This document shows, piece after piece, positions 37,090 to 45,987 of a stretch of DNA of 64,000 nucleotides. Position 1 is the stretch's first letter, and each line of letters starts with the position of its first letter. A model generated the notes under the pieces. The model did no database searches and had not been told where the DNA came from. It saw only the letters and a program-made list of their open reading frames with translations. The translations under genes and the position numbers were made by a program. Source of the stretch: Chelatococcus sp. YT9 (GTDB taxonomy: Bacteria > Pseudomonadota > Alphaproteobacteria > Rhizobiales > Beijerinckiaceae); NCBI RefSeq assembly GCF_018398315.1, contig NZ_JAHBRW010000002.1, forward strand, positions 976,637 to 1,040,636, read 5' to 3'.

Positions 37090-38199
37090 TCAGTTCTTGT
37101 AGTCGACGTACTGGCCGCCCTTGATCGTCTTCAGCTCGACCGCCTTGTCGACGTCACCATTGGCCAGGAAGGTCGTGGTCCCGGAAGCGCCCGGGAAATC
37201 CTTGACGGCGAGGATTGCCTTGCGAGCCGCCTCCGTGTCGCCGTTGGACTTCGCCATCGCGTCGGCCAGTATCAGCAACATGTCGTACATGGTAGCGCCA
37301 TAGACTTCCGGCTTCTGGCCGTAGCGCTTCTCGTATTCGGCAGTGTAGTCCGTCATCGTGCCTGCCACCGGATTGTCGGTGTCGAAGACGGCCTTGGTGT
37401 AGACGCTCCCTTCGGCCGCTTCCTTTGCGATCTGCACCACTTCGGGCAGTTCGAAATCAAGCGTGCCAATAAACGGCGCTTCGATGCCGAGCTCGCGCGC
37501 CTGCTTCAACACCTGGCCCGTGGTCTTGTAGGCCAAAACCAGGATGACATCGGGCTTGGCGACGCGGATGCGGGTGAGTTGCGCGCGCATGTCGGTGGAG
37601 TCGGGCGCGAAAGACAGACTCTCGACGATCTCTCCGCCATCGGCCTTAAACTGCTTCTCGAAAGCCTTGGCACCCCAGTCGGCCCATTCGAGATTGACCC
37701 ACAGGACCGCCGCCTTCTTGTACCGGGTTTTCGCGAATTCGTTGAGAGCGCGGATTTCGCTGCCGAGATTAGTAGCGTTCCGGAAGACGTAGGACTTGCC
37801 TTCAGTAATCCCCGGCAGCGTGGCCGAGGTGGTGAGAATGACCTTCTTCTCTTCTGCGATCGGGATCAGCGCCTTCGTGATGCCCGTCAGCGTGGTCATG
37901 ACCGCGTTGACCCGGTCCGCCGCGATCAGCTTGTTCATCGCCGCCACGCCGTCGCGCGGATTGCTTTTGCTGTCCTCGTAGATGACGGTGAGCTTGCGCT
38001 CCGGACCCCACTTCGCGTTAATCTGGTCCACGGCGATGTTCATGCCGTTTCGCATCCAGGTGCCGTAGGACGCGGCGTCCCCGGTCATTGGCAGAACCGT
38101 GCCGATTTTGATCTCTTCGGCGGCCGAAAGGCCTCCTGTCGTCAGCCCGAGCGCGAGTGCCGCGCCCCAGGCAAGCCTCGCAAGTCGTAATCCAGTCAT
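37090..38199 (-). CDS. Liv-type ABC transporter substrate-binding protein (2)
   Basis: A 369-residue periplasmic binding protein with signal peptide RLARLAWGAALALGLTTGG, cleaved near LSAAEE, and mature start IKIGTVLPMTGDAASYG. I take the ATG at 38199, preceded by GGGTGAG; an in-frame ATG at 38247 would put the start codon inside the operator and lacks a ribosome site. It is transcribed away from the matching permease operon, with operator site 6 between them. The FANATNLGSEIRAL-like region (RNATNLGSEIRALNEFAKT) is typical of aromatic or amide-binding relatives, though the ligand is not certain. Confidence 0.9.
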   Translation of the reverse strand: MTGLRLARLAWGAALALGLTTGGLSAAEEIKIGTVLPMTGDAASYGTWMRNGMNIAVDQINAKWGPERKLTVIYEDSKSNPRDGVAAMNKLIAADRVNAVMTTLTGITKALIPIAEEKKVILTTSATLPGITEGKSYVFRNATNLGSEIRALNEFAKTRYKKAAVLWVNLEWADWGAKAFEKQFKADGGEIVESLSFAPDSTDMRAQLTRIRVAKPDVILVLAYKTTGQVLKQARELGIEAPFIGTLDFELPEVVQIAKEAAEGSVYTKAVFDTDNPVAGTMTDYTAEYEKRYGQKPEVYGATMYDMLLILADAMAKSNGDTEAARKAILAVKDFPGASGTTTFLANGDVDKAVELKTIKGGQYVDYKN

Positions 38200-38239
38200 G
38201 ATGCTCACCCGCATTCGGCACCGGGCGTCGGTGCAGTTG

Positions 38240-38252
38240 ACTGTCATACATT
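38240..38252. promoter_or_regulatory. operator, site 6 (Liv importer 2, divergent)
   Basis: ACTGTCATACATT matches the shared operator with one changed base in each arm. It is centred between the binding-protein gene (40 bp away) and the permease operon (35 bp away) and can control both directions. An AT-rich run (TTAATATAATAT) follows. Confidence 0.55.
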
Positions 38253-38287
38253 AATATAATATCCGAAATGACGCAACGTGTGGCAGC

Positions 38288-39181
38288 GTGAACGGGGAGA
38301 TGCCGCGGTTGGAGCTGGTTCTTCAGATTTTCGCGGGCGGCGTAGTGACGGCAGCGCTTTACGGCCTGTTCGGCCTAAGCTTCAGCTTCATCTATTCCTC
38401 TACACGGATCATGCATTTCGCACATGGTGCGACCTACACGCTGGCCATGTTCGCCTTTTACTGCCTGACGGCACTGGCCGGCCTGCCGCTGCTTGCGGCA
38501 GCAGCGGCAACGGTGGCTTTGGCCGCACTCGCAGGCTGGGCGATGATGGCAGGCTTCTACCAGGCCTTCCTGACCAAGGGCGCCTCGCAGGGTGCGCTGA
38601 TGATCGCCTCGCTTGGCCTTTTCATTGCTGTGGAAAGCATTGCCGGCCTTCTGTTCGGCACCAGCTCACGCGTTGTGTCCACCGCGGCGGTGTCGCGCGG
38701 TCTGGATTTCGGCGGCATCTATCTCACCGGCTTGCAGCTTTGGATGTTCGGTCTTTGCGCCGCGGCGATCATTCTGGCGCTTGCGACGGTGCGGCTGTCG
38801 AGCCTCGGGCGCGCGGTCAGAGGCATGGCGGACGATCCCGATCTTGCCGAAAACCTCGGCATCGACGTGCGGCGCCTGCGGGGCATCGTTTTTGGCGTCG
38901 GCTCCGCCCTTCTGGCGCTCGGTGCGGTGCTGGTGTCGCTTGACGTTGGCGTGGTGCCGGGCTCGAGCCTGAGAATGCTCTTGATCGCCGCCACCGCCAG
39001 TATCATCGGCGGCAGTCACTCGCTCTATGGCGGGCTGGTCGGCGGCCTCGCCGTCGGTTTGCTCGAAAGCGTAGGCCTCTACGCGCTCGATGCCCGCTGG
39101 CTGAACGTCATGATCTTCTCGGCGCTGATCCTCATCCTCCTCATCCAGCCGTCCGGTCTTCTGAAGCTGGGGAGACGCTGA
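38288..39181 (+). CDS. Liv-type ABC transporter permease, LivH type (2)
   Basis: A 297-residue permease with the N-terminal VTAALYGLFGLSFSFIYSSTRIMHFAHG pattern (seen in pieces) of LivH. Its ATPase-contact loop is LGRAVRGMADDPDLAENLGID, and it ends with LLIQPSGLLKLG. The start is set at GTG 38288; an ATG at 38300 is the alternative and has a purine run immediately upstream, but too close. It begins the permease-ATPase operon opposite to its binding protein. Confidence 0.9.
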   Translation: MNGEMPRLELVLQIFAGGVVTAALYGLFGLSFSFIYSSTRIMHFAHGATYTLAMFAFYCLTALAGLPLLAAAAATVALAALAGWAMMAGFYQAFLTKGASQGALMIASLGLFIAVESIAGLLFGTSSRVVSTAAVSRGLDFGGIYLTGLQLWMFGLCAAAIILALATVRLSSLGRAVRGMADDPDLAENLGIDVRRLRGIVFGVGSALLALGAVLVSLDVGVVPGSSLRMLLIAATASIIGGSHSLYGGLVGGLAVGLLESVGLYALDARWLNVMIFSALILILLIQPSGLLKLGRR

Positions 39182-40047
39182 TGGATTATCTGTTCGCCGT
39201 CCTCACCTTCTTCGCCATTTATGCGGTGCTCGCCACGTCGCTCAACATCGTGGTCGGCCACGCCGGTCTTCTGTCGATTGGCCATGCGGCGCTGTTTTGC
39301 GTCGGGGCTTACGTCTCGGCGCTGGCGAGCCTGCGCCTCGGCCTGGCAGTGCCGCTGGGGGCCGTGCTGGCGATCGTTGTCACGGCGATCGTCGGCGGGC
39401 TGGTCACGGTGCCGCTCCTCAGGCTCAGTGGTGACTATTTCATCCTCGGGTCGCTCGGCATCCAGATCATTGTGGTCGACATCATCCGCAATCTCGATGT
39501 CATCACCGAGGGTCCCCGGGGTTTGGCCAGTATTCCACGGCCCTCGCTCGGCGGACTTGCGGTCGAGAGCAATCTCTCCTTCGCGATCGTCTATGGCGTA
39601 GTGGCAGTCATTGCCTGCCTGCTGGCGCGCTATTTGATGCGCAGCCCCTATGGACGCGTGCTCGAGGCAACGCGCGATGACGAGGACGCTGCTTCCGCTC
39701 TCGGCAGGAATGTTGTCTGGACGCGGCTGCGGGCCTTCATTCTCTCAGCGGCGTTGGCCGGGCTGGCGGGCTCGATGTACGCGCATTTCGTCTCCTTCAT
39801 CGACCCTACCAGCTTCGGTTTTTCCGAATCCATTTATATCCTGTCGATGGTCGTGATCGGCGGTATGGGCACGGCCCGCGGGCCCCTCCTGGGTGCGGCG
39901 CTGCTCCTGACCGCCCCCGAGATCATGCGCTTCGTCGGCGCCTCGACCGGTTCCGACGCCTACATCCGGCAGCTGCTTTATGCCGTGCTGCTGATCGCCT
40001 TCGCCTATTTCCGGCCGCAAGGCATCGGCGGAAAGAGGCTCGCATGA
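39181..40047 (+). CDS. Liv-type ABC transporter permease, LivM type (2)
   Basis: A 288-residue permease starting on the last base of the LivH stop (TGATGG). Signatures are TSLNIVVGHAGLLSIGHAALFCVGAY, the loop SPYGRVLEATRDDEDAASALG and the C-terminal YFRPQGIGG. It carries the usual 8-10 hydrophobic segments and overlaps the next ATPase by 4 bp. Confidence 0.92.
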   Translation: MDYLFAVLTFFAIYAVLATSLNIVVGHAGLLSIGHAALFCVGAYVSALASLRLGLAVPLGAVLAIVVTAIVGGLVTVPLLRLSGDYFILGSLGIQIIVVDIIRNLDVITEGPRGLASIPRPSLGGLAVESNLSFAIVYGVVAVIACLLARYLMRSPYGRVLEATRDDEDAASALGRNVVWTRLRAFILSAALAGLAGSMYAHFVSFIDPTSFGFSESIYILSMVVIGGMGTARGPLLGAALLLTAPEIMRFVGASTGSDAYIRQLLYAVLLIAFAYFRPQGIGGKRLA

Positions 40048-40820
40048 TCGCGCCAGTTCCGCTCCGGGTCGAGGGCATTTGCAAGCGCTTCGGTGGCCTC
40101 GAGGCGTTGAAGGACGTGTCCTTCGTGGCACCTGCCGGCAAGATTACCGGCCTTGTCGGCCAGAACGGCGCCGGGAAGACGACGCTGATCAACGTGATCA
40201 CGAGGCAGCTGACGCCTGACGCCGGCGAGGTCTATGCCGGTCCCCGACGCATCACGCGGCTTGCAACCCATCAGGTGGCGGGGGCGGGTTTGGCGCGGAC
40301 CTTCCAGCAACTACGGCTCTTCGCCAACATGAGCTGCCTGGAAAACGTCTTGCTTGGCTTGCCGAAAGGCCGCGGTGAGAGCCTCGCGGCCTGCCTGTTC
40401 ACGCCTGGTCGCGTGGCCCGGCAAGAGGCTGAAGATCGCGCGGCCGCACGCACGATCCTCGAAGCCTTTGGCCTCGGCGATCGCGCCGAGGTCAGCGCGG
40501 CCGGGCTTTCCTACGGCCTGCAAAAACTTTTGTCTCTGGCGCGGCTGGCCGCGGCGCGGGCCGAGATCGTGCTGATCGACGAGCCGACCTCCGGGCTTTC
40601 GGGCGAGGCGGTGGAGCGGGTGGCAAACGCTGTGGCCCGCTTCCGGGACCAGGGCAAGACAGTGGTTCTGGTCGAGCACGACATGGATGTGCTGTTTGCG
40701 CTCTCCGACCATGTTGTGGTGCTCGACCAAGGCCAAGTGCTGTGCCAGGGCACGCCGGCAGAAATCCGGATCAACAACGAGGTGCGCGAGATTTATCTCG
40801 GCAAGGGGCATGCGGGATGA
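40044..40820 (+). CDS. Liv-type ABC transporter ATPase, LivG type (2)
   Basis: A 258-residue ATPase. Walker A is GQNGAGKTT, the signature is LSYGLQKLLSLARL (Leu where Gln is common), Walker B is IVLIDEPTSGLSG and the switch is VEHDMDVLF. The LivG block GLARTFQQLRLFANMSCLENVLLG is present, as is the C-terminal EVREIYLGKGHAG. It overlaps both neighbours by 4 bp. Confidence 0.93.
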   Translation: MIAPVPLRVEGICKRFGGLEALKDVSFVAPAGKITGLVGQNGAGKTTLINVITRQLTPDAGEVYAGPRRITRLATHQVAGAGLARTFQQLRLFANMSCLENVLLGLPKGRGESLAACLFTPGRVARQEAEDRAAARTILEAFGLGDRAEVSAAGLSYGLQKLLSLARLAAARAEIVLIDEPTSGLSGEAVERVANAVARFRDQGKTVVLVEHDMDVLFALSDHVVVLDQGQVLCQGTPAEIRINNEVREIYLGKGHAG

Positions 40821-41542
40821 GCCTTGCCGTCACCGATCTGCACGCAGATATCGCTGCTAAGCCGATCCTGCAGGGCCTGTCGCTCCGAATCGCGCCGGGC
40901 GAAGTGGTCGCGCTGATCGGCAGTCCCGGCTGCGGCAAGAGCACGCTGATGCGTGCGATCTTCGGCCGCCATCCGGTGATATCGGGCCGCGTGGAGTATG
41001 AGGGCAAGAGCACGCTGGAGCGCAGCCCGGCCGAGCAGATCAGGGCGGGCATCGCCTATGTGCAGCAGGGCGGCAAGGTCTTTCGCAGCTTGAGCGTTAC
41101 GGAGAACCTCGCGCTCGCCGCCATGATGCTGCCGGGAACGGAGGCTTCGGGTCGGATCGGTGAGCTTTACACGCTTTTCCCGCGTCTGGCGGAGCGACGT
41201 GGCCAAGCGGCCGGCTCGCTGAGCGGCGGCGAGCGCCAGATGCTCGCGCTGTCGATGGGAATGATGACCCGGCCGAGCCTCATCCTGCTCGACGAGCCCT
41301 CGACCGGGCTCTCGCCGCTGATGACCGAGCGCATTCTGGGCGAGGTCAGATCTGCGGCGAAATCGTCCGGCGCCGCCGTGTTGGTGGTGGAGCAGAATGT
41401 CCGCAATGCCGTCTCGATTGGCGACCGCGTGCTGGTGATGAGCCGCGGCATCATCGCCCATGACCACGCCGTCTCCCCAGACGCCGACCTTGCGGAGCTG
41501 CTTGAGGCCTATTCCTTTACGTCGACCGCCCGCAACACCTGA
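40817..41542 (+). CDS. Liv-type ABC transporter ATPase, LivF type (2)
   Basis: A 241-residue ATPase from the ATG at 40817 (MSLAVTDLHADIAAKPILQ), in an ATGA overlap; the longer frame upstream is a shadow. Walker A is GSPGCGKST, an unusual Ser-Pro-Gly-Cys version. The signature is LSGGERQMLALSM, Walker B is LILLDEPSTGLSP and the switch is VEQNVRNAV. The LivF block VQQGGKVFRSLSVTENLAL is clear. Confidence 0.92.
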   Translation: MSLAVTDLHADIAAKPILQGLSLRIAPGEVVALIGSPGCGKSTLMRAIFGRHPVISGRVEYEGKSTLERSPAEQIRAGIAYVQQGGKVFRSLSVTENLALAAMMLPGTEASGRIGELYTLFPRLAERRGQAAGSLSGGERQMLALSMGMMTRPSLILLDEPSTGLSPLMTERILGEVRSAAKSSGAAVLVVEQNVRNAVSIGDRVLVMSRGIIAHDHAVSPDADLAELLEAYSFTSTARNT

Positions 41543-41593
41543 TGGTCGTCGGACCCGTGCGTTGCCGCGGTCACCTGAAAGTGGAGATCGATC

Positions 41594-42052
41594 ATGAACA
41601 TGTCCGGCAGCAACGAGATCAGCGCGCCGCGCGAGGCGGTATGGACGGCGCTGTTCAACCCTGAGGTGCTGAAGGCGTGCATCCAAGGCTGTGAGGCGCT
41701 GGAACAGGTGTCCGACAATGAATATACCGCGACCGTCACCATCAAGATCGGCCCGGTCAAGGCGCGGTTCCAGGGCAAGGTCAGCATCGCGGACGCCACT
41801 GCCGGCGAGCAGTGCCGGCTGGTCGGCGAAGGCTCGGGCGGCATCGCCGGCTTCGCCAAGGGTTCCGCGCTGGTCAAGCTCCGAGACGCACCAGGCGGCA
41901 CGGTGATCGATTATGAAGTCGAGTCACAGATCGGCGGCAAGCTTGCCCAGCTCGGTGCGCGCATGATCAATTCCGCCGCCGTCCGGATGGCAAGCGACTT
42001 TTTCACCAAGTTTGCGGACGTCGCTGAAACCGCGAGCGCCGCGTCTCGATAG
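41594..42052 (+). CDS. CoxG-like SRPBCC family protein
   Basis: A 152-residue START/SRPBCC-fold protein of the carbon-monoxide-dehydrogenase subunit G family. Marks are APREAVWTALFNPEVLKACIQGC, the strand block ATVTIKIGPVKARFQG and VESQIGGKLAQLGARMI. CoxG-type proteins accompany CoxLMS molybdenum hydroxylases and have been linked to membrane recruitment or maturation, and more recently to lipid or quinone delivery. Here it lies 20 kb from the hydroxylase genes but in the same regulated island. It follows the ATPase by 51 bp. Confidence 0.9.
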   Translation: MNMSGSNEISAPREAVWTALFNPEVLKACIQGCEALEQVSDNEYTATVTIKIGPVKARFQGKVSIADATAGEQCRLVGEGSGGIAGFAKGSALVKLRDAPGGTVIDYEVESQIGGKLAQLGARMINSAAVRMASDFFTKFADVAETASAASR

Positions 42053-42115
42053 CGTCCCGGCGACATTCAACGTGATTACACAACCAAGCCAGTTTTTAGC
42101 ATTGCCCATATCTAG

Positions 42116-42128
42116 AATGTATGACAAT
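42116..42128. promoter_or_regulatory. operator palindrome, site 7 (first Dpp binding protein)
   Basis: AATGTATGACAAT differs from the shared operator by one base in the left arm. It lies 195 bp before the chosen start of the binding-protein gene, implying a long leader or a further promoter element. Confidence 0.6.
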
Positions 42129-42323
42129 AATCCAATCATGCAGCTGAGAGCTTGATGGCCGGACAAGAAGAACGGGCCACGTGGGGAGCACGGTTGGAGT
42201 AGCGCGCCACCCCGGCAGTGGGAAACGGTTGCCTCGGGCCAACAGCTTCCTTTCGCTCAACGAGGGAACGGATCGAGGGTGCATCTTCGCGGATCAGCAA
42301 ACCCTCTGCACGGGAGTATCGAG

Positions 42324-43946
42324 ATGGCCGAATACAACTGGAGTGCGCTCGCAATGGACCGCCGCCGCTTCGTAACCGGAACGCTCACGGCATCGGCCAC
42401 GCTGATGGCGCCACGGTTCGCCGACGCACAACAGCCGACCACATTGGTGGGCGTGCTTGAGGAGGATCCGCCCGGGTTCAACTCTGCCATTACCAGCACG
42501 ATCTCGACCTTCGCGACCAGCTCACCCGTCCATCAGGGCCTGACGCTGATCATGGCGGACGGCACGATCGAGCCGCTGCTCGCCAAAAGCTGGGAGATCT
42601 CGCCCGATGGCCTCACTTACACGTTTCATCTGCGCGACGACGTGATGTGGCATGACGGACATCCCTTCACCTCGGCCGATGTCAAGTTCTCGATCGAGAA
42701 TGCCAATGGCAAGCTGCATCCCTGGGGCAAGGTCGCCTACAAGCCGCTGAAGGCGATTGAGACGCCGGATGACCACACCGTGATCTACCGCTTGAGCGCG
42801 CCATCGGCCTCGCTGATGTCGGCGACCGACCGCGCCGTCGGCGCCATCATCCCGAAGCATCTGTGGGAGGGCAAGAATATTGCCACCGACCCTCTCAACC
42901 AGAAGCCGGTCGGTACCGGCCCCTATAAGCTGGTCGCTTACGAGCGCGGCAAGGAAGTGCGCTATGAGCGCAATCCCAACTACTTCATCAAGGGCGCGCC
43001 ACTGGTCGATCAGCTGATCTTTCGCATCATGCCTGACCCCGCGACACGCATTTCCGCGCTCCAGCAAGGCGAGGTCGACATGATCTACTGGAACGCGCTG
43101 CCGCAGTCGGAAGTCGCGCGTCTATCCAGGCTGCCAAACCTGCAGATCACTAAGTCGCCGAACCGCGGCGCCGCCTATCAGGCAGTGTACAACCTGAAGA
43201 ACCAGTATCTGGGCAACAAGGACGTCCGGAAGGCCTTCGCCCACGCGATCGACCGCAAGTTCATCCGCGAGAGTGTCGATGGCGGCTTGACCTCGTCGGA
43301 GCAGCTCGGCCCCGTCTCGCCGGCCTCGCCGCTCTACAACAAGGCGCTGAAGGACTACGCGTTCGATCCAGCGCTCGCCAATAAGCTCCTCGATCAGGCT
43401 GGCTTCCCCAGAGGGGCAGACGGCAACCGCTTCACCATCGAGATCGCATGGCCCTCCTTCAACGTCGCAGCCGGCAAGATCGCGGACATCATCAAGCAGA
43501 ATCTCGCCGCCGTCGGTGTCGGCGTGAAGCTATTCTCCGCCGACCGCGCCGCGATGATCCAGCGGTGCTACGTCGGCGGCCAGTTCGACATAGCGATCGA
43601 GGCCCATGCCATCGGGCCGGACCCGGACATCGGCACGGAGCGCTTTTACAATTCGCGCAACATCCAGCCACTGCCCTACGTCAACAATTCGAGCTACGTC
43701 AATGCCGAGGTCGATAAACTGTTCGACGAGCAGCGCTCGCTCATCGATCTCGACAAACGCAAGGTCGTCTACGACAAGATTCAGGAGATTATCTGGGACG
43801 ATCTGCCAATAATGGCGCTTTACCAGGTCGTTTTCAACAACGTATCGCGTAAGCAGTATGCCGTCGACATCTTCGAGGATAATGGCAACGGTACCTGGGA
43901 ATCCTTCGATCGCGCGAAGATTGTGGGCGTCCACACCAAAGCTTGA
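42324..43946 (+). CDS. Dpp/opine-type ABC transporter substrate-binding protein (A)
   Basis: A family 5 binding protein of 540 residues. The start at 42324 has a CGGGAG ribosome site; MDRRRFVTGTLTASATL follows shortly and looks like a Tat-type signal (RRxFV), with cleavage near FADAQQ. Family marks are PLLAKSWEISPDGLTYTF, RDDVMWHDGHPFTSADV, TGPYKLVAYERG and KNQYLGNKDVRKAFAHAIDR. It is closely similar to the gene at 48670. It precedes the Dpp permease/ATPase set by 183 bp. Confidence 0.92.
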   Translation: MAEYNWSALAMDRRRFVTGTLTASATLMAPRFADAQQPTTLVGVLEEDPPGFNSAITSTISTFATSSPVHQGLTLIMADGTIEPLLAKSWEISPDGLTYTFHLRDDVMWHDGHPFTSADVKFSIENANGKLHPWGKVAYKPLKAIETPDDHTVIYRLSAPSASLMSATDRAVGAIIPKHLWEGKNIATDPLNQKPVGTGPYKLVAYERGKEVRYERNPNYFIKGAPLVDQLIFRIMPDPATRISALQQGEVDMIYWNALPQSEVARLSRLPNLQITKSPNRGAAYQAVYNLKNQYLGNKDVRKAFAHAIDRKFIRESVDGGLTSSEQLGPVSPASPLYNKALKDYAFDPALANKLLDQAGFPRGADGNRFTIEIAWPSFNVAAGKIADIIKQNLAAVGVGVKLFSADRAAMIQRCYVGGQFDIAIEAHAIGPDPDIGTERFYNSRNIQPLPYVNNSSYVNAEVDKLFDEQRSLIDLDKRKVVYDKIQEIIWDDLPIMALYQVVFNNVSRKQYAVDIFEDNGNGTWESFDRAKIVGVHTKA

Positions 43947-44129
43947 CCAGACATGGCATGGGCTGGCCTGCGAACATGTGTAGGCCAGCCCGACGGCAAT
44001 ACTAGACACGACGGCGTCGCCGCATGCCGCGTCGCGCTCTCGATAGCTATGGTTTTCGCGGTCCAATCGTCGGTAGCGGCCGGTGCATGCAGGTGCTGAC
44101 GCCACCAACACCGCCCACGGAGTTTGCTG

Positions 44130-45101
44130 ATGACGATGAGCTTACCGGGATTGGTACTGAACAGGGTCCTGCTGGGCATCCCGACCCTGCTCATCATCGT
44201 CACGGCTACCTTCGTGTTGATCCGGCTGGCGCCGGGTGATCCGGCGCTTATCCTGGCGGGCGATGCTCCGACCCCGGAATTCCTGGCCGCGATCAACGAG
44301 CGCTACGGGCTTGACCGGCCAATCCTCGAACAGCTCCTGATCTTCCTCGGCCAAGCAATCCGGTTCGATCTGGGCACCTCAATCTACTACCAGCAGCCCG
44401 TCGTCGACGTCGTGCTGCAGCGCGCCCCGGCTACCATCATCCTTACGGCCTCCGCGATCCTGGTGGCGGCCCTGGCAGGCGTCATCTTCGGCGTCTGGGC
44501 CGCGCGCCACAAGGGCACCAACATCGATGCCGGGGTCGGCCTGGCCTCGCTGCTCGGCTACTCGCTCCCCGCCTTCTGGCTCGGCCAACTCCTGATTTTG
44601 CTGTTTGCGGTGCAGCTTAACATTCTCCCCGCCGGCGGCATGACCACCGCGCGCATTCAACTGTCGGGTGCCGCCTACTATCTGGACGTCGCGAGGCACA
44701 TGGTACTTCCGGTGCTAACGCTCGCCACCTTCGAACTCGGCCTGATCGCGCGGTTTACGCGCACCGCAATGGTCGAAGCCTTGGGGCGTGACTATGTGCT
44801 CGTCGCGCGCGCCAAGGGCGGGCGCATGAACTACGTGGTCTGGAAACACGCGTTCCCGAACGCCATCGTCACCACGATCACCATCGTCGGGCTGGAGTTC
44901 GGCGTGCTGCTCGGTGGCGCTGTGGTGACGGAGACGGTGTTCAGCTGGCCGGGCATCGGGCGCCTGTTCTACGACGCCATCCTGCGCCGCGACTTCCCGC
45001 TGTTGACCGGTTGTTTCATTTTGTCGTCGATCGCCGTCATCGTGATCAACCTGATCACCGATCTGCTCTGCGCCATCCTCGACCCGCGGACCAGGAGGTA
45101 G
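44130..45101 (+). CDS. ABC transporter permease, DppB type (2)
   Basis: A 323-residue permease started at ATG 44130 (MTMSLPGLVLNRVLLGIP) behind CACGGAG. The family motif FVLIRLAPGDPA is at about residue 30, the EAA loop region is RDYVLVARAKGGRMNYVVWKHA (in pieces), and the end is YDAILRRDFPL plus ILDPRTRR. It forms the pore with the DppC-type protein that starts 3 bp downstream. Confidence 0.93.
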   Translation: MTMSLPGLVLNRVLLGIPTLLIIVTATFVLIRLAPGDPALILAGDAPTPEFLAAINERYGLDRPILEQLLIFLGQAIRFDLGTSIYYQQPVVDVVLQRAPATIILTASAILVAALAGVIFGVWAARHKGTNIDAGVGLASLLGYSLPAFWLGQLLILLFAVQLNILPAGGMTTARIQLSGAAYYLDVARHMVLPVLTLATFELGLIARFTRTAMVEALGRDYVLVARAKGGRMNYVVWKHAFPNAIVTTITIVGLEFGVLLGGAVVTETVFSWPGIGRLFYDAILRRDFPLLTGCFILSSIAVIVINLITDLLCAILDPRTRR

Positions 45102-45104
45102 GAC

Positions 45105-45977
45105 ATGGCGGACGCCATCACCCCCGTTCAGACAGGTGCCAAGGCCCGCTTCCGCCTGCCGCGCGTGACCTGGTTCAAGCTGACGCCTTCTGCTGTGATC
45201 GGCTTGACCGGGCTCACCTTCATCCTTGGACTAGCGGTGCTCGGACCCTTTCTGTGGCCGATCGATCCGCTGGCGATAAGCCGCGACAGCTTCATGCCGC
45301 CGAGCCTTGCTCATCCGATGGGAACGGATGATCTTGGCCGCGACATCCTCGCCCGCGCCATTCAGGGCGCACGCATTTCACTCGTAATCGGCATGATGGG
45401 CGCCTGCGTCGCCGCGTTAACAGGAACGCTGGTCGGAGCCGTCGCAGGCTATGCCGGCGGCATGGTCGACGAGCTCCTGATGCGCATGACCGAGATCTTC
45501 CAGGTCGTGCCGCGCTTTCTGCTCGCCATCATCGTCATGGCACTCTACGGCGCCAGCCAGACGAGCATCGTGCTGGTGATCGGCTTCCTGGCCTGGCCTG
45601 GCACGGCGCGCGTGGTGCGCGCCCAGTTCATGATCCTGCGCGGCGAGGAATTCGTGCTGGCTGCACGCATGAGCGGGGCGAGCCGCAGCCGCGTCGTCCT
45701 GCGCCACATCCTGCCCAATGTCGCGCCTTACCTCATCGTCTCGGTCTTCCTCCAGATGGGCGCGGCGATCTTGGTGGAATCCTTCCTGAGCTTCATAGGC
45801 CTCGGCGATCCGTCGTCGCCGAGCTGGGGGCTGCTCCTCCAGCAATACCAGCTCTATCTGCAGTCGGCCTGGTGGATGACCACTTTCCCGGGCCTGCTTC
45901 TCGCGATCACCATCTTCAGCCTCAATCTCTTGGGCGACAGTTTCAGCACCGCACGTCATAGCGGCACCCGGCGATAA
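45105..45977 (+). CDS. ABC transporter permease, DppC type (2)
   Basis: A 290-residue permease starting after an excellent ribosome site (AGGAGG). It has the DppC motif MGTDDLGRDILARAIQGAR (about residue 67), the EAA loop EFVLAARMSGASRSRVVL and SFIGLGDPSSPSWGLLL. An ATPase gene follows after 10 bp. Confidence 0.94.
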   Translation: MADAITPVQTGAKARFRLPRVTWFKLTPSAVIGLTGLTFILGLAVLGPFLWPIDPLAISRDSFMPPSLAHPMGTDDLGRDILARAIQGARISLVIGMMGACVAALTGTLVGAVAGYAGGMVDELLMRMTEIFQVVPRFLLAIIVMALYGASQTSIVLVIGFLAWPGTARVVRAQFMILRGEEFVLAARMSGASRSRVVLRHILPNVAPYLIVSVFLQMGAAILVESFLSFIGLGDPSSPSWGLLLQQYQLYLQSAWWMTTFPGLLLAITIFSLNLLGDSFSTARHSGTRR

Positions 45978-45987
45978 GGAGACGATC

